A DNA stretch of 64,000 nt from G963663775 sp963664255 (lineage in GTDB: Bacteria > Bacillota > Clostridia > Oscillospirales > Butyricicoccaceae): positions 992,001 to 1,056,000 of the forward strand of contig OY760938.1 of NCBI GenBank assembly GCA_963664255.1. The letters are read 5' to 3'. The position numbers and the translations under genes were made by a program. The notes beneath the pieces are model-generated. The model saw only the letters and a list, made by a program, of their open reading frames with translations. It was not told the origin of the DNA and did not search any database. Shown here piece after piece: positions 9,143-17,585 of this stretch. Within the stretch, counting starts at the first letter, position 1. Each line of letters opens with the position of its first letter.

Positions 9143-9430
9143 ATGTTGAAAATCGTTGCAAGTGCACCCCTCAAGCCCGACTGCAAGGCGCAGTTTTTGG
9201 AACTCGCTCGCCCGCTCGTGGAGGCTTCTCGTGCAGAAGATGGGAATATTTCCTATGATTTGACCGAAAGCACATCCGACCCGAACACCGTTGCCTTCAT
9301 TGAGTTCTGGAAAGACGAAGACGCTATTAAGCTCCACAATGCCACCGCGCATTTCACCTCTACCGTGCCGCAGTTTGAAGCGTTCTTTGCAGCACCGATG
9401 TCGGTCACCATTTATCGCGATTTGCTGTAA
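9143..9430 (+). CDS. ABM-fold monooxygenase-like protein (YgiN type)
   Basis: 95 residues with the antibiotic-biosynthesis-monooxygenase fold: an N-terminal VASAPLKPDCKAQFLEL, the NISYDL strand and a FIEFWKDEDAIKLHNAT segment, with an HF pair near residue 72. Related YgiN-type proteins act on quinols or have unclear roles; in a fermentative anaerobe the activity is uncertain. AAAAGGAG at about 9128 precedes the ATG. It lies 79 bases after thiC and is followed by a terminator, so it may be carried on the thi transcript. Confidence 0.8.
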   Translation: MLKIVASAPLKPDCKAQFLELARPLVEASRAEDGNISYDLTESTSDPNTVAFIEFWKDEDAIKLHNATAHFTSTVPQFEAFFAAPMSVTIYRDLL

Positions 9431-9441
9431 TCCCCATAAAA

Positions 9442-9467
9442 AAAGAGCCGAAAGGCTCTTTTTTTGC
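9442..9467. terminator. Bidirectional intrinsic terminator
   Basis: The AGAGCC stem with a GAAA loop is flanked by A-run on the left and T-run on the right, so it can act on both strands. It separates the rightward YgiN-like gene from the leftward MGMT-like gene. Confidence 0.85.
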
Positions 9468-9469
9468 GC

Positions 9470-9781
9470 TCACTCTGCATTCCACAGACAGGCTTCCAAA
9501 TCCACTGTTCCGTCCTCCCGAAACGATACCCCCTCTGCCGCAAGCCGTGTGCGCTGTACCGCGGCGCCGCCAAATACAAACCCCTGCGCCAATGCACCTG
9601 TGCGGTTCACCACCCGATGGCAAGGAATCTGCGCTGGGTTGGGATTGCTGTGCAAAGCATACCCCACGACCCTTGCCCACCGTGGATTGCCTGCCAACCA
9701 CGCAACCTGTCCATAGGTTGCGACTTTTCCTGTCGGTATTTGCCGTACGATTTCATAAATGCGCTCAAACGTTCTGCCCAT
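9470..9781 (-). CDS. MGMT-family DNA alkyltransferase domain protein
   Basis: 103 residues, only the DNA-binding/active-site half of O6-methylguanine-DNA methyltransferase. The helix-turn-helix with YGQVAWLAG and the active site PCHRVV are seen. Because the alkyl-accepting Cys is present, it is not a typical ATL protein, in which that residue is Trp or Ala. The N-terminal domain of full MGMT is missing, as in many short bacterial versions. GGGAGGGG precedes the ATG. It may directly reverse alkyl lesions or act as a lesion-recognition protein. Confidence 0.83.
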   Translation of the reverse strand: MGRTFERIYEIVRQIPTGKVATYGQVAWLAGNPRWARVVGYALHSNPNPAQIPCHRVVNRTGALAQGFVFGGAAVQRTRLAAEGVSFREDGTVDLEACLWNAE

Positions 9782-9881
9782 TGTACCCCTCCCTCGTGCT
9801 TCTGCACCTTACCATATATTTGATACACAAAAAGTACGGCACCTATATCGGCGCCGCACTTTTGAACCCTATTCGTGTCAC

Positions 9882-11585
9882 TCAATACCCCCAAGGGAAG
9901 GTATAGCTTTCTGCATTGTCGTTGCTTTCACCGCTTCCACTGTCGCTGCTTGGGGTGGTTGTGGTGGTGTTGCTTGTCAAATCATTTTCATCTGCCAAGG
10001 TAATGGTGATGTCCATGCTTTCGCCTGTGCTGATGCGATACACCGTCAGCGTCAAGCTATCTCCCGCCTTCAGCTGTTCCTTTTCCTTGTTGATTTCGTC
10101 CATAGTCTGGATGGTTTTACCATTCACCGCCGTGATGATGTCCTTCGCCTGCAAGCCCTTTGCTGCCGCATCGCTGCGGGCATCCACTTCGGTAATCAGC
10201 ACACCCTGCGGCACATCGTTGTAGGCTGCGGTCTGCTCGCTGATGTTATAGCCTGTCACGCCAATCGCAGGACGTCCCGGCACATATCCATAGGCAATCA
10301 GCTGGTCAACAATGTCCTTCGCGGTGTCAATCGGAATGGCAAATCCCAAGCCTTCATAATAGGAAATGCCGAGCTTTGCCGAAGTGATGCCAATGACCTG
10401 CCCATACTGGTTGATGAGCGCACCGCCCGAGTTGCCGGGGTTGATGGACGCATCTGTTTGAATCAGTGTCATAACGCGGTCATCTATGGTAATATCACGA
10501 TTGATGGCAGAAATACTGCCGGTTGTGATAGAGTTTGCCAGCTCCACGCCGCCGGGTGAGCCGATGGCATAGGCGGTTTCGCCTGCTTTCAGCTGCGCAG
10601 AATCGCCAAACTCTGCGGGTGTAAAGTTGACACCGCTTTCACTGATTTTCAGCACTGCCAAGTCCGTTTTGGTGTCTGACCCGATGATTTCTGCATTGTG
10701 CTGCATCCCATCCGAGGTCACGATGCTGACTTTATCAGCGCCCGAAATCACATGGGCGTTGGTGATGATATAGCCATCCGTGGTCATGATGACACCCGAA
10801 CCACTGCTTGTGCCCTGTGTGGTCAAGGAGGTGGACACGATACTCACAACCGATGGGGACACCTTTTCATAGATTTGGTCACCCGTCAGCACACTGCCCG
10901 TGCTGCTGCTGTCTGTGGAGGCTTCGCTGATGGTCAGCTGCGGGGTGTCGGCAATGACCTGCTGGGTTTCTGCCGCCGATGTCGTCTGTGTACCGCTTGG
11001 ATTGCCGAGCATACCGCCCGCAAGTGCGCCACCTGCAAAAATTGCACAAGCTGCCACAACACCGCCCAAAGCATAGAGGATGCGTCTGTTTTTCCCGTCT
11101 TTCTTGGTGCTTTTATGTTGCTTTTTGTTTTGCTCCTGCCATTCCTGATAGGTACGGTATGCGTTTGGCTGCGGATGGTTTCCCCCCTCACCCATGCGCA
11201 CAGGGGTTTGATACGGGGTACGCGGCACAGCGGTATTCCATCCTTCCTGCGGATTGTCCCACTGCTGCGTGGGTGTCTGGGTGTTCCAACCGCTCTGTGC
11301 ACCCGCATCTGCCGTATGGTTCGGCTGGGTGTTCCAACCGTCCTGCGCGTCCTGCGATGTGCCCGCATCTGCATTGTTCCAGCCGTTTTGCGGCGCATCG
11401 AAGCCACTTGCAGTGGTGGTGTTCCAGCCGCTTTGCGGCGTGTCCGTACCGTTGGGGGATGCTGTGTTCCACCCCTCCTGCGCATCTGCAGACACATGGT
11501 CTTGCGATTGGGTCTTGCCAAATATATGATGTACGGTATCGTTCTGCTGCGGATAACCGCCGCCGTTTTGATTTTTCTCATCCAT
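9882..11585 (-). CDS. HtrA/DegP-like membrane serine protease with Trp-Asn repeat tail
   Basis: 567 residues. The N-terminal 130 residues are cytoplasmic, rich in Asn/Thr/Gln and hold six copies of a GWN core (SGWNT, NGWNN, EGWNT and similar). A Lys-rich stretch precedes one membrane segment at about 166-188. The extracytoplasmic trypsin-like domain has the triad His in TNAHVI, Asp in DLAVLKI and Ser in GNSGGAL, followed by one PDZ domain (about 440-530) and an acidic, Ser/Thr-rich tail. It should degrade or refold exported proteins. It lies just downstream of a two-component system on the same strand, which may control it as in CssRS-type envelope stress. Confidence 0.9.
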   Translation of the reverse strand: MDEKNQNGGGYPQQNDTVHHIFGKTQSQDHVSADAQEGWNTASPNGTDTPQSGWNTTTASGFDAPQNGWNNADAGTSQDAQDGWNTQPNHTADAGAQSGWNTQTPTQQWDNPQEGWNTAVPRTPYQTPVRMGEGGNHPQPNAYRTYQEWQEQNKKQHKSTKKDGKNRRILYALGGVVAACAIFAGGALAGGMLGNPSGTQTTSAAETQQVIADTPQLTISEASTDSSSTGSVLTGDQIYEKVSPSVVSIVSTSLTTQGTSSGSGVIMTTDGYIITNAHVISGADKVSIVTSDGMQHNAEIIGSDTKTDLAVLKISESGVNFTPAEFGDSAQLKAGETAYAIGSPGGVELANSITTGSISAINRDITIDDRVMTLIQTDASINPGNSGGALINQYGQVIGITSAKLGISYYEGLGFAIPIDTAKDIVDQLIAYGYVPGRPAIGVTGYNISEQTAAYNDVPQGVLITEVDARSDAAAKGLQAKDIITAVNGKTIQTMDEINKEKEQLKAGDSLTLTVYRISTGESMDITITLADENDLTSNTTTTTPSSDSGSGESNDNAESYTFPWGY

Positions 11586-11682
11586 ATCTACTCATGTCCT
11601 TTCATACTATCCAAACAGCGTTTTCTCGCTCTTTACTGTAGAACCTATTGTACTGTGCAGTTGTGACATTTTTATAATAGGA

Positions 11683-13170
11683 TTATGAATTGTTTGTAAA
11701 TTCCGCATCCTCTGCTTCCGCCGCTCTGCTGCTCGTCTTTTTCTGCTGTGCTAATGGTAATGTAAAGGAAAATTCTGTTTCACCTCCAGAGGAGCGCACC
11801 GAAATATCACCGCCATGCAAATTGATAATATTCTTGACAATATACAGCCCTAATCCCGCGCCGGTACGATCACGACTGCGCGACTGGTCTGCTTTATAAA
11901 ATCGGTCAAAAATATGCGACAAATCCTCGGATGCAATGCCGCCGCCTGTGTTGCTAATGGAAAACGCACACATATTTTGCGCGATGTGCGCCTGTAGCAC
12001 CAAACGGCCGCCCTCGTCCACAAACTTCACCGCATTGTCCACCAGATTATACACCGCGCGGAACACATGGTCGCGGTCACCCATGACCATCATCTGGTCA
12101 TCAAATTCCACCTCGACCGCCACGAGCTTGGCATCGATTTTCTGTTCAAAGGACAGGATAATTTGGCTTGCCATTTCGGAAAAATCAAAGGGCGCAGGCG
12201 TCAGCAGCAGCTCACCGGATTGGATTTTTGCGGTGTCCAGCATACGCACCACCATGCGGCTGAGGCGATGCACCTCCTCAGAAATCACGTGCAGATATTT
12301 TTCATGCTGCGCCTGCGGAATGGTGCCATCCAGCATACCATCCACAAAGCCGCCGATGGTTGTCATCGGGGTCTTAAATTCATGCGAAACATTGCCAATA
12401 AACCCACGGGTGAGTTCCTCCAGCTGCTCCAGACCGCTTGCCATGTGGTTGAAGGACGCCGCCAGCTCGTCAATCTCTCCGCAATGGTTATCCTGCGGCA
12501 CGCGCACTGAAAAATCACCGTTTGCAAAGGCACGTGCTGCCCCCGCCATCGTTTTCAGCGGACGCGTCATGCGCGCAGAGGTCATATAGGTCATGATGAG
12601 AATGCCAATCAGTGCAGAGGCAACAATAATCACGAAGATGCGGCTGACATGGCTCAGCATCCCGACCGTTGTCTGCAAATTCATGTTCACAAACACCAGC
12701 GCGCAAATATTCCCTTGCGAATCCACGCACCGCGTGCCGACCACATAGTTTGTGTCCGACAGAATATTACCGAGCGTGCCGATTTCCCCATAATATCCCA
12801 TTGTGGAAATCTGCCGCACAATGGAGGTTGCCACCTGTCCGCCACGGTCCACCGAAACCGCAGAATCATCCGCTGCAATGCAAATATTGCCGTCAGGGTC
12901 GGTAATCAGAATTTCAACCTGCCCATCCCGCGCCATACGAATTAAAGAAATTTGATACAGGGTATCGATTTCTGTTGAATAATTTTCCAAAACCGTGACC
13001 GTTTGCTCCGCAACCGTATTTGCAGTCTGTTTGATTTGCTCCTTTTTCTCCTGCAAAGAATACATTCCAATCTGCCGCAGAAACACCGCCCCGGCAATCA
13101 GCAATGCTACCAACAGAATCGCCGCATAAGACACAAAGCTGCGGGCAAAAAAACTGGTTTTTCGCATCAT
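11683..13170 (-). CDS. Sensor histidine kinase
   Basis: 495 residues. Two membrane segments (about 10-30 and 170-195) flank an extracytoplasmic sensor, followed by HAMP, a HisKA domain with the phosphoacceptor His in NVSHEFKTP, and a HATPase domain with N, G1 (ISNTGGGI), F and G2 (GAGLGLYIV) boxes. I place the start at ATG 13170, with AAAGGA overlapping the stop of the response regulator. Partner regulator lies upstream with 4 bases between stop and start. The signal is not evident from sequence. Confidence 0.9.
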   Translation of the reverse strand: MMRKTSFFARSFVSYAAILLVALLIAGAVFLRQIGMYSLQEKKEQIKQTANTVAEQTVTVLENYSTEIDTLYQISLIRMARDGQVEILITDPDGNICIAADDSAVSVDRGGQVATSIVRQISTMGYYGEIGTLGNILSDTNYVVGTRCVDSQGNICALVFVNMNLQTTVGMLSHVSRIFVIIVASALIGILIMTYMTSARMTRPLKTMAGAARAFANGDFSVRVPQDNHCGEIDELAASFNHMASGLEQLEELTRGFIGNVSHEFKTPMTTIGGFVDGMLDGTIPQAQHEKYLHVISEEVHRLSRMVVRMLDTAKIQSGELLLTPAPFDFSEMASQIILSFEQKIDAKLVAVEVEFDDQMMVMGDRDHVFRAVYNLVDNAVKFVDEGGRLVLQAHIAQNMCAFSISNTGGGIASEDLSHIFDRFYKADQSRSRDRTGAGLGLYIVKNIINLHGGDISVRSSGGETEFSFTLPLAQQKKTSSRAAEAEDAEFTNNS

Positions 13171-13174
13171 AGGC

Positions 13175-13852
13175 TCAATCCTTTGTTTCAAACTTGTAGC
13201 CGACACCCCACACGGTTTTCAGCTCCCACTTTTCGCTGACGCCCTCCAGCTTCTCGCGCAGACGCTTCACATGGACATCGACGGTTCGGGTGTCACCGAA
13301 ATAGTCAAATCCCCAGACCTCATCCAGCAGCTGCGCACGTGTGAACACACGATTGGGGCTTTGTGCCAGAAAGTACAGCAGCTCAATTTCTTTAGGCGGC
13401 GCATCCACGCGCTTGCCACGCACCACCAAATCGTATGCCTGCTTATCCACCACCAGATTTTCATAGGCAATTTTGCCATCATCATCGGGCGCAAATCGGC
13501 GAAACACTGCCCGAATGCGTGCAATCACCTCACGCATTTCCAAGGGCTTTACAATATAATCATCCGCCCCCATCTCCAAGCCGGATACACGGTCTGAGGT
13601 TTCTGCCTTGGCTGTCAGCATGATGATGGGCACTTTGCTTTCTTTACGCACCGCAGCGCACACCTGCCAGCCATCCATAATCGGCATCATCACATCCAGC
13701 AGCAGCATATCCGGATTTTCTTTTTTCCACTTTTGCAGACCATCCGCACCATTGGCTGCCTCCACGACGGTAAAGCCTTCATGCTCCAAATAAATCCGCA
13801 GCAGCTCGCGGATATTTTCCTCATCTTCAACAATCAAAATTTTTTTTGCCAT
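13175..13852 (-). CDS. OmpR-family response regulator
   Basis: 225 residues. The receiver has acidic DEE near residue 10, phosphoacceptor Asp in LLLDVMMP and conserved Lys in IVKPLEMRE. A winged-helix DNA-binding domain follows with RTVDVHVKRLREKL and a VWGVGYKFE end. It is encoded just before its histidine kinase. Homology of this kind does not identify regulon; proximity to htrA suggests envelope homeostasis. Confidence 0.92.
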   Translation of the reverse strand: MAKKILIVEDEENIRELLRIYLEHEGFTVVEAANGADGLQKWKKENPDMLLLDVMMPIMDGWQVCAAVRKESKVPIIMLTAKAETSDRVSGLEMGADDYIVKPLEMREVIARIRAVFRRFAPDDDGKIAYENLVVDKQAYDLVVRGKRVDAPPKEIELLYFLAQSPNRVFTRAQLLDEVWGFDYFGDTRTVDVHVKRLREKLEGVSEKWELKTVWGVGYKFETKD

Positions 13853-13939
13853 TACCTATTACACCTGCCGTTTTTTCAAGATTGATTTTGGACCGCTTCG
13901 CCCTGCACGCAGGATTGCGGACAAAATGCGGTCTTTTAT

Positions 13940-13968
13940 AGTATACACCTTGCATGCGCCCTTGTCAT
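13940..13968 (-). promoter_or_regulatory. Promoter of the two-component system operon
   Basis: On the minus strand, ATGACA (13968-13963) and TATACT (13945-13940) are separated by 17 bases. It lies 88 bases before the response regulator start. Confidence 0.7.
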
Positions 13969-14102
13969 GAACAAGCTATGAACGGATGCACGTTTATTTT
14001 TGTGCGTTGTCAAGGATTTTTTCAATTTCTTTTTCGTCGTTTTATCATAAAATACAAAAACAAATTAGGAAGGGTGACAATTTTTTCACAAACCTATTTC
14101 AC

Positions 14103-14130
14103 TTGACAAGCAGCTGTGGTATGATAGAAT
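14103..14130 (+). promoter_or_regulatory. Putative promoter of the oxaloacetate decarboxylase operon
   Basis: TTGACA (14103-14108) and TAGAAT (14125-14130) are separated by 16 bases. A TATGAT at 14120-14125 overlaps but would give only an 11-base spacer. The first gene starts 117 bases downstream. Confidence 0.6.
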
Positions 14131-14247
14131 TGTTGAAAAATAGGGGTCTTATCATTGGGTGCTGTGCGGTCTGCTTCTTTTGGGGCAAGCTATGCGCAAC
14201 GCCTTTCCATAATGGCTGTATGAATAGAACAGGGAGTGAAAAAACGC

Positions 14248-15627
14248 GTGAAAATCAACATCACCGAAACCGTGCTGCGCGATGCAAACCAATCGCTCAT
14301 GGCAACACGTTTACCGCTCGCAGACTTCAAAGAGGCACTGGAACGCATGGATACGGCAGGATATTATTCTGTCGAATGCTGGGGTGGCGCCACCTTTGAT
14401 TCCTGCCTGCGGTATCTGGGGGAAAACCCTTGGGAGCGTCTGCGTGTCATCCGCAAGCATATGAAGCATACCAAACTGCAAATGCTGCTGCGCGGACAAA
14501 ATCTTTTGGGATACCATCACTATTCGGACGACACCGTCCGACGCTTTGTGCGCAAAGCCATTGAAAACGGTATGGACATTCTGCGCATTTTTGATGCGCT
14601 CAATGACCTACGCAATATCGAAACGGCTGTGGACGAGTGTCTGAAGTCCGGCGGTCATGCCCAGGGCACCATTTGCTACACCATCAGCCCCATCCATAGT
14701 CTGGAGATGTATGTCGGTCTGGGTCGCCGTATTGAAGAAATGGGCTGCAACAGCCTGTGCATTAAGGATATGGCAGGCATTATGAGCCCGCAGGAATGCT
14801 TTGACCTTGTCAGTGCGCTGAAAAAGGAAATCAAAATTCCGGTGTTCGTACACACCCATGCAACCTCTGGGCTAGGCTCTATGACCTATCTCAAGGCTGC
14901 AGAAGCCGGTGCTGACGGCATCGACTGCGCCACCTCCTGCTTTGCAGGCGGTACCTCACAGCCGGCGACCGAATCCATGGTCTATACCCTGACCCAAATG
15001 GGCTTTGACTGCGGCGTGGATTTCCAAACCCTCAAGCAGGTCAATGACTTTTTTGTGCCGCTCAAGGATAAATTCATTGCCTCCGGCACGCTTGACCCAT
15101 ATGTTTTGGGCATCAAGGCGGATGCGCTGGTGAACCAAATCCCCGGCGGTATGCTTTCAAACCTCGTGGCACAGCTGAAAACACAAAATGCCATCGACCG
15201 ACTGGAGGAAGTGCTTGCTGAAACCCCTCGCGTGCGCAAGGACCTCGGCTATCCGCCGCTTGTGACTCCATTGAGCCAAATGGTAGGCGTGCAGGCAACG
15301 GTCAATGTGCTACTCGGCGACCGCTATAAAAGCATCGGCAAGGAAATTAAGGCATATATCCGCGGCGAATACGGCACTGCCCCCGGCCCCATTGACCCTG
15401 CCTTGGTGAAAAAGGTGCTGGGCGTGGAAGAACCGATTTCCGGTCGCTTTGCCGACAGCATCGCGCCTGAATTTGCAGAAGCAAAGGCATATTTGGGCGA
15501 CCGTGCACAGAGTGAAGAAGATGTGCTTTCCTACATTGCATTCCCGCAGCAAGCCGAGCAATATTTTGCAAAACGGGAAAGCGAAAAGCCTCTGGTTGTC
15601 ACCTATAGCATCAAGGAGGTACAATAG
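14248..15627 (+). CDS. oadA: Oxaloacetate decarboxylase, alpha (carboxyltransferase) subunit
   Basis: 459 residues. The PYC/OadA carboxyltransferase barrel starts with ITETVLRDANQSL, carries the catalytic Lys in CIKDMAGI and the metal-binding HTHATSGLG. It moves CO2 from oxaloacetate to biotin. The biotin domain usually fused to the C-terminus of OadA is absent and is a separate gene three positions on. GTG 14248 is preferred because AGGGAG at 14231-14236 is 11 bases upstream and overlaps the other GTG at 14236. The neighbouring gamma, biotin and beta genes identify it as the Na+ pump rather than pyruvate carboxylase. Confidence 0.9.
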   Translation: MKINITETVLRDANQSLMATRLPLADFKEALERMDTAGYYSVECWGGATFDSCLRYLGENPWERLRVIRKHMKHTKLQMLLRGQNLLGYHHYSDDTVRRFVRKAIENGMDILRIFDALNDLRNIETAVDECLKSGGHAQGTICYTISPIHSLEMYVGLGRRIEEMGCNSLCIKDMAGIMSPQECFDLVSALKKEIKIPVFVHTHATSGLGSMTYLKAAEAGADGIDCATSCFAGGTSQPATESMVYTLTQMGFDCGVDFQTLKQVNDFFVPLKDKFIASGTLDPYVLGIKADALVNQIPGGMLSNLVAQLKTQNAIDRLEEVLAETPRVRKDLGYPPLVTPLSQMVGVQATVNVLLGDRYKSIGKEIKAYIRGEYGTAPGPIDPALVKKVLGVEEPISGRFADSIAPEFAEAKAYLGDRAQSEEDVLSYIAFPQQAEQYFAKRESEKPLVVTYSIKEVQ

Positions 15628-15629
15628 CC

Positions 15630-15935
15630 ATGAATCTAACGTCACTTTCCATTAGCGATGCCCTGCTGATTGCACTATGTGGCTTTATCACGGTGTTTAT
15701 CATGCTGGCGTGCCTTTGGCTGATTATTGTAATCATATCGCGCACACTGAGCAATGTTCATAAAATGCCCGCACCGACAGCCGCCGCACCTGTGCCTGTC
15801 AGTGCGCCGACAGCTGCACCCGTACAGCTGACCGATGTGGACGATCTCACAGCGGCGTGTATTATGGCGATTGTCAGTGACGAAACCGGCATTGCGCTGT
15901 CCGAATTGATTTTCAAACACATTAAGGCACTGTAA
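15630..15935 (+). CDS. oadG: Oxaloacetate decarboxylase, gamma subunit
   Basis: 101 residues. One N-terminal membrane helix (about 10-38), an Ala/Pro-rich linker, and a C-terminal conserved DDLTAACIMAIVSDETG segment that resembles the OadG/GcdC tail. The gamma subunit anchors the complex and helps protonate carboxybiotin. It starts two bases after oadA. Confidence 0.82.
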   Translation: MNLTSLSISDALLIALCGFITVFIMLACLWLIIVIISRTLSNVHKMPAPTAAAPVPVSAPTAAPVQLTDVDDLTAACIMAIVSDETGIALSELIFKHIKAL

Positions 15936-15949
15936 GGGAGATAACCATC

Positions 15950-16309
15950 ATGAAATATATCGTAACGCTCAACGGAAAACAATATGAGGTCGAAGTCGAC
16001 AAAGGGCAGGCAACGGCTGTGCTCACCGGAAACGCACCGGCTGCTGCCGCTGCGCCCACACCTGCAGCACCCCAGACTGCAGCCCCGTCTGCCGGCGGCA
16101 GCGAAAACATTTGCTCGCCCATGCCCGGCACCATTCTTTCGGTCAAGTGCTCGGTTGGTCAAGCCGTGAAAAAGGGCGATATTCTGTTCATTTTAGAAGC
16201 TATGAAGATGGAAAATGAGATTTTTGCACCACAGGACGGCACCGTTTCCGCCGTGTTGGTTTCGTCAGGTGCAACTGTTGAAACCGGCACAGCTTTGTGC
16301 ACGCTGTAA
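15950..16309 (+). CDS. Biotin carboxyl carrier protein of the decarboxylase
   Basis: 119 residues. An N-terminal MKYIVTLNGKQYEVEV segment, an Ala/Pro linker at about 30-50, and a biotinyl domain with the biotinylation site EAMKMEN (Lys near 83). It shuttles carboxyl groups from the alpha subunit to the membrane beta subunit. GGGAG at about 15935 precedes the start. Confidence 0.92.
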   Translation: MKYIVTLNGKQYEVEVDKGQATAVLTGNAPAAAAAPTPAAPQTAAPSAGGSENICSPMPGTILSVKCSVGQAVKKGDILFILEAMKMENEIFAPQDGTVSAVLVSSGATVETGTALCTL

Positions 16310-16326
16310 TAAAGGAGGAGGAAATC

Positions 16327-17460
16327 ATGCAATTCTCCTTTGTAGAGGTGATTCAAAAGCTTTTGAGCGAATCCGGTTTTGCCGGACTGATTGAAAATCC
16401 ACGCAATCTCATAATGATTGTCATTGCCTGCGTCCTGCTGTATATGGGTATTGGCAAAAAATACGAGCCGCTGCTGCTTGTGCCGATTGCATTCGGCATT
16501 CTCATGGCAAACTTTCCGTATACGGGGCTGTTGGAAGAAACCGGCTTACTGCACTATTTTTATCTGGGTGTTGAAAAAGCCATCTATCCTTCCCTTGTCT
16601 TCCTTGGCATCGGTGCAATGACGGACTTCGGTCCGCTGATTGCACGCCCTTCCTCCCTATTGCTCGGTGCTGCCGCACAATTCGGCATTTTCACTGCATT
16701 TTTGCTGGCACTAGCACTCGGCTTCCCCAGTGAGGTTGCCGCAGCCATCGGTGTCATTGGTGGTGCAGACGGTCCGACCTCTATTTTGGTTGCCAGCCAG
16801 CTTGCGCCTGCGTATCTGCCCGCGATTGCAATCGCCGCATATTCTTACATGGCGCTGATTCCGCTGATTCAGCCGCCCTTTATGCGCCTGATTACGACAG
16901 AGGAAGAGCGCAGCATTAAAATGGAGCAGCTGCGTCCGGTTTCCAAGGTGGAAAAAATCATTTTCCCGATTGCAGTTTCCATTTTCGTTATTTTGCTCAT
17001 TCCGGATACCGCTCCGCTGATTGGTATGCTGATGCTCGGCAATCTGTTCCGTGAATGCGGCGCCACGGACCGTCTGTCTGATACGGCACAAAATGCTCTG
17101 TGTAACATTGTTACCATTTTCCTCGGCCTTTCGGTTGGCTGCAAGGCACTTGCGGAAACCTTTTTGACCCTGGAAACCATCAAGATTATCGTGCTGGGCT
17201 TGTTGGCATTTATGCTGTCCACCACTGGCGGTTTGATTTTCGGCAAAATCATGTGCAAACTGTCCGGCGGCAAAATCAATCCGCTGATTGGCTCTGCTGG
17301 TGTCTCTGCCGTTCCTATGGCCGCACGTGTTTCTCAGGTAGAAGGACAAAAGGCAAATCCTGCAAACTTCCTGCTCATGCACGCCATGGGTCCAAATGTG
17401 GCAGGTGTGATTGGCTCTGCCGTTGCCGCAGGCTTTATGCTGAAGGTTTTCGGTGCATAA
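16327..17460 (+). CDS. oadB: Oxaloacetate decarboxylase, beta subunit (Na+ pump)
   Basis: 377 residues, about nine to eleven membrane helices. The family signature GVIGGADGPTSI with the Asp essential in other OadB proteins is intact, as is GSAGVSAVPMAARV near the C-terminus. It decarboxylates carboxybiotin and exports Na+. AAAGGAGGAG at about 16312-16321 supports ATG 16327 rather than the earlier ATG 16297, which overlaps the carrier gene. With the alpha, gamma and biotin subunits it forms a complete decarboxylase. The operon's downstream hairpin terminator is now interrupted by an insertion sequence. Confidence 0.93.
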   Translation: MQFSFVEVIQKLLSESGFAGLIENPRNLIMIVIACVLLYMGIGKKYEPLLLVPIAFGILMANFPYTGLLEETGLLHYFYLGVEKAIYPSLVFLGIGAMTDFGPLIARPSSLLLGAAAQFGIFTAFLLALALGFPSEVAAAIGVIGGADGPTSILVASQLAPAYLPAIAIAAYSYMALIPLIQPPFMRLITTEEERSIKMEQLRPVSKVEKIIFPIAVSIFVILLIPDTAPLIGMLMLGNLFRECGATDRLSDTAQNALCNIVTIFLGLSVGCKALAETFLTLETIKIIVLGLLAFMLSTTGGLIFGKIMCKLSGGKINPLIGSAGVSAVPMAARVSQVEGQKANPANFLLMHAMGPNVAGVIGSAVAAGFMLKVFGA

Positions 17461-17559
17461 ACAAACGATTTTTCCCTATATCATACTAAGAACCTGTAAA
17501 ACAAAGCCACTGTGTCAAAAGGAAAACTGAAAAAAAACGCAAGTTGCATACGACAAAAC

Positions 17560-17585
17560 AGCTACCGAAATGAATTTCGGTAGCT
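17560..17585. repeat. Left 26-bp hairpin copy flanking the insertion sequence (likely target duplication)
   Basis: A perfect palindrome with 12-base arms AGCTACCGAAAT and its complement around GA. The same 26 bases occur at 19157-19182. Outside the two copies, AAAAC on the left and GTTTT on the right are complementary, so joining the flanks restores one longer hairpin with T-run. Confidence 0.85.

Larger units (their letters stand above)
13853..14247. other. Divergent intergenic region between the two-component system and the oxaloacetate decarboxylase operon
   Basis: 395 bases without a gene. It holds one leftward promoter near 13940-13968 and one rightward promoter near 14103-14130, listed separately. 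The 120 bases between -10 and oadA form a leader in which I see no known riboswitch. Confidence 0.7.

Noticed and set aside
13986..14399. Open frame overlapping the oadA start
   Set aside because: It crosses the oad promoter and oadA in another frame, and the translation has no family features.
14248..15627. Pyruvate carboxylase B subunit
   Set aside because: No biotin carboxylase gene is adjacent, while gamma, biotin carrier and Na+-pump beta subunits follow in the same operon.
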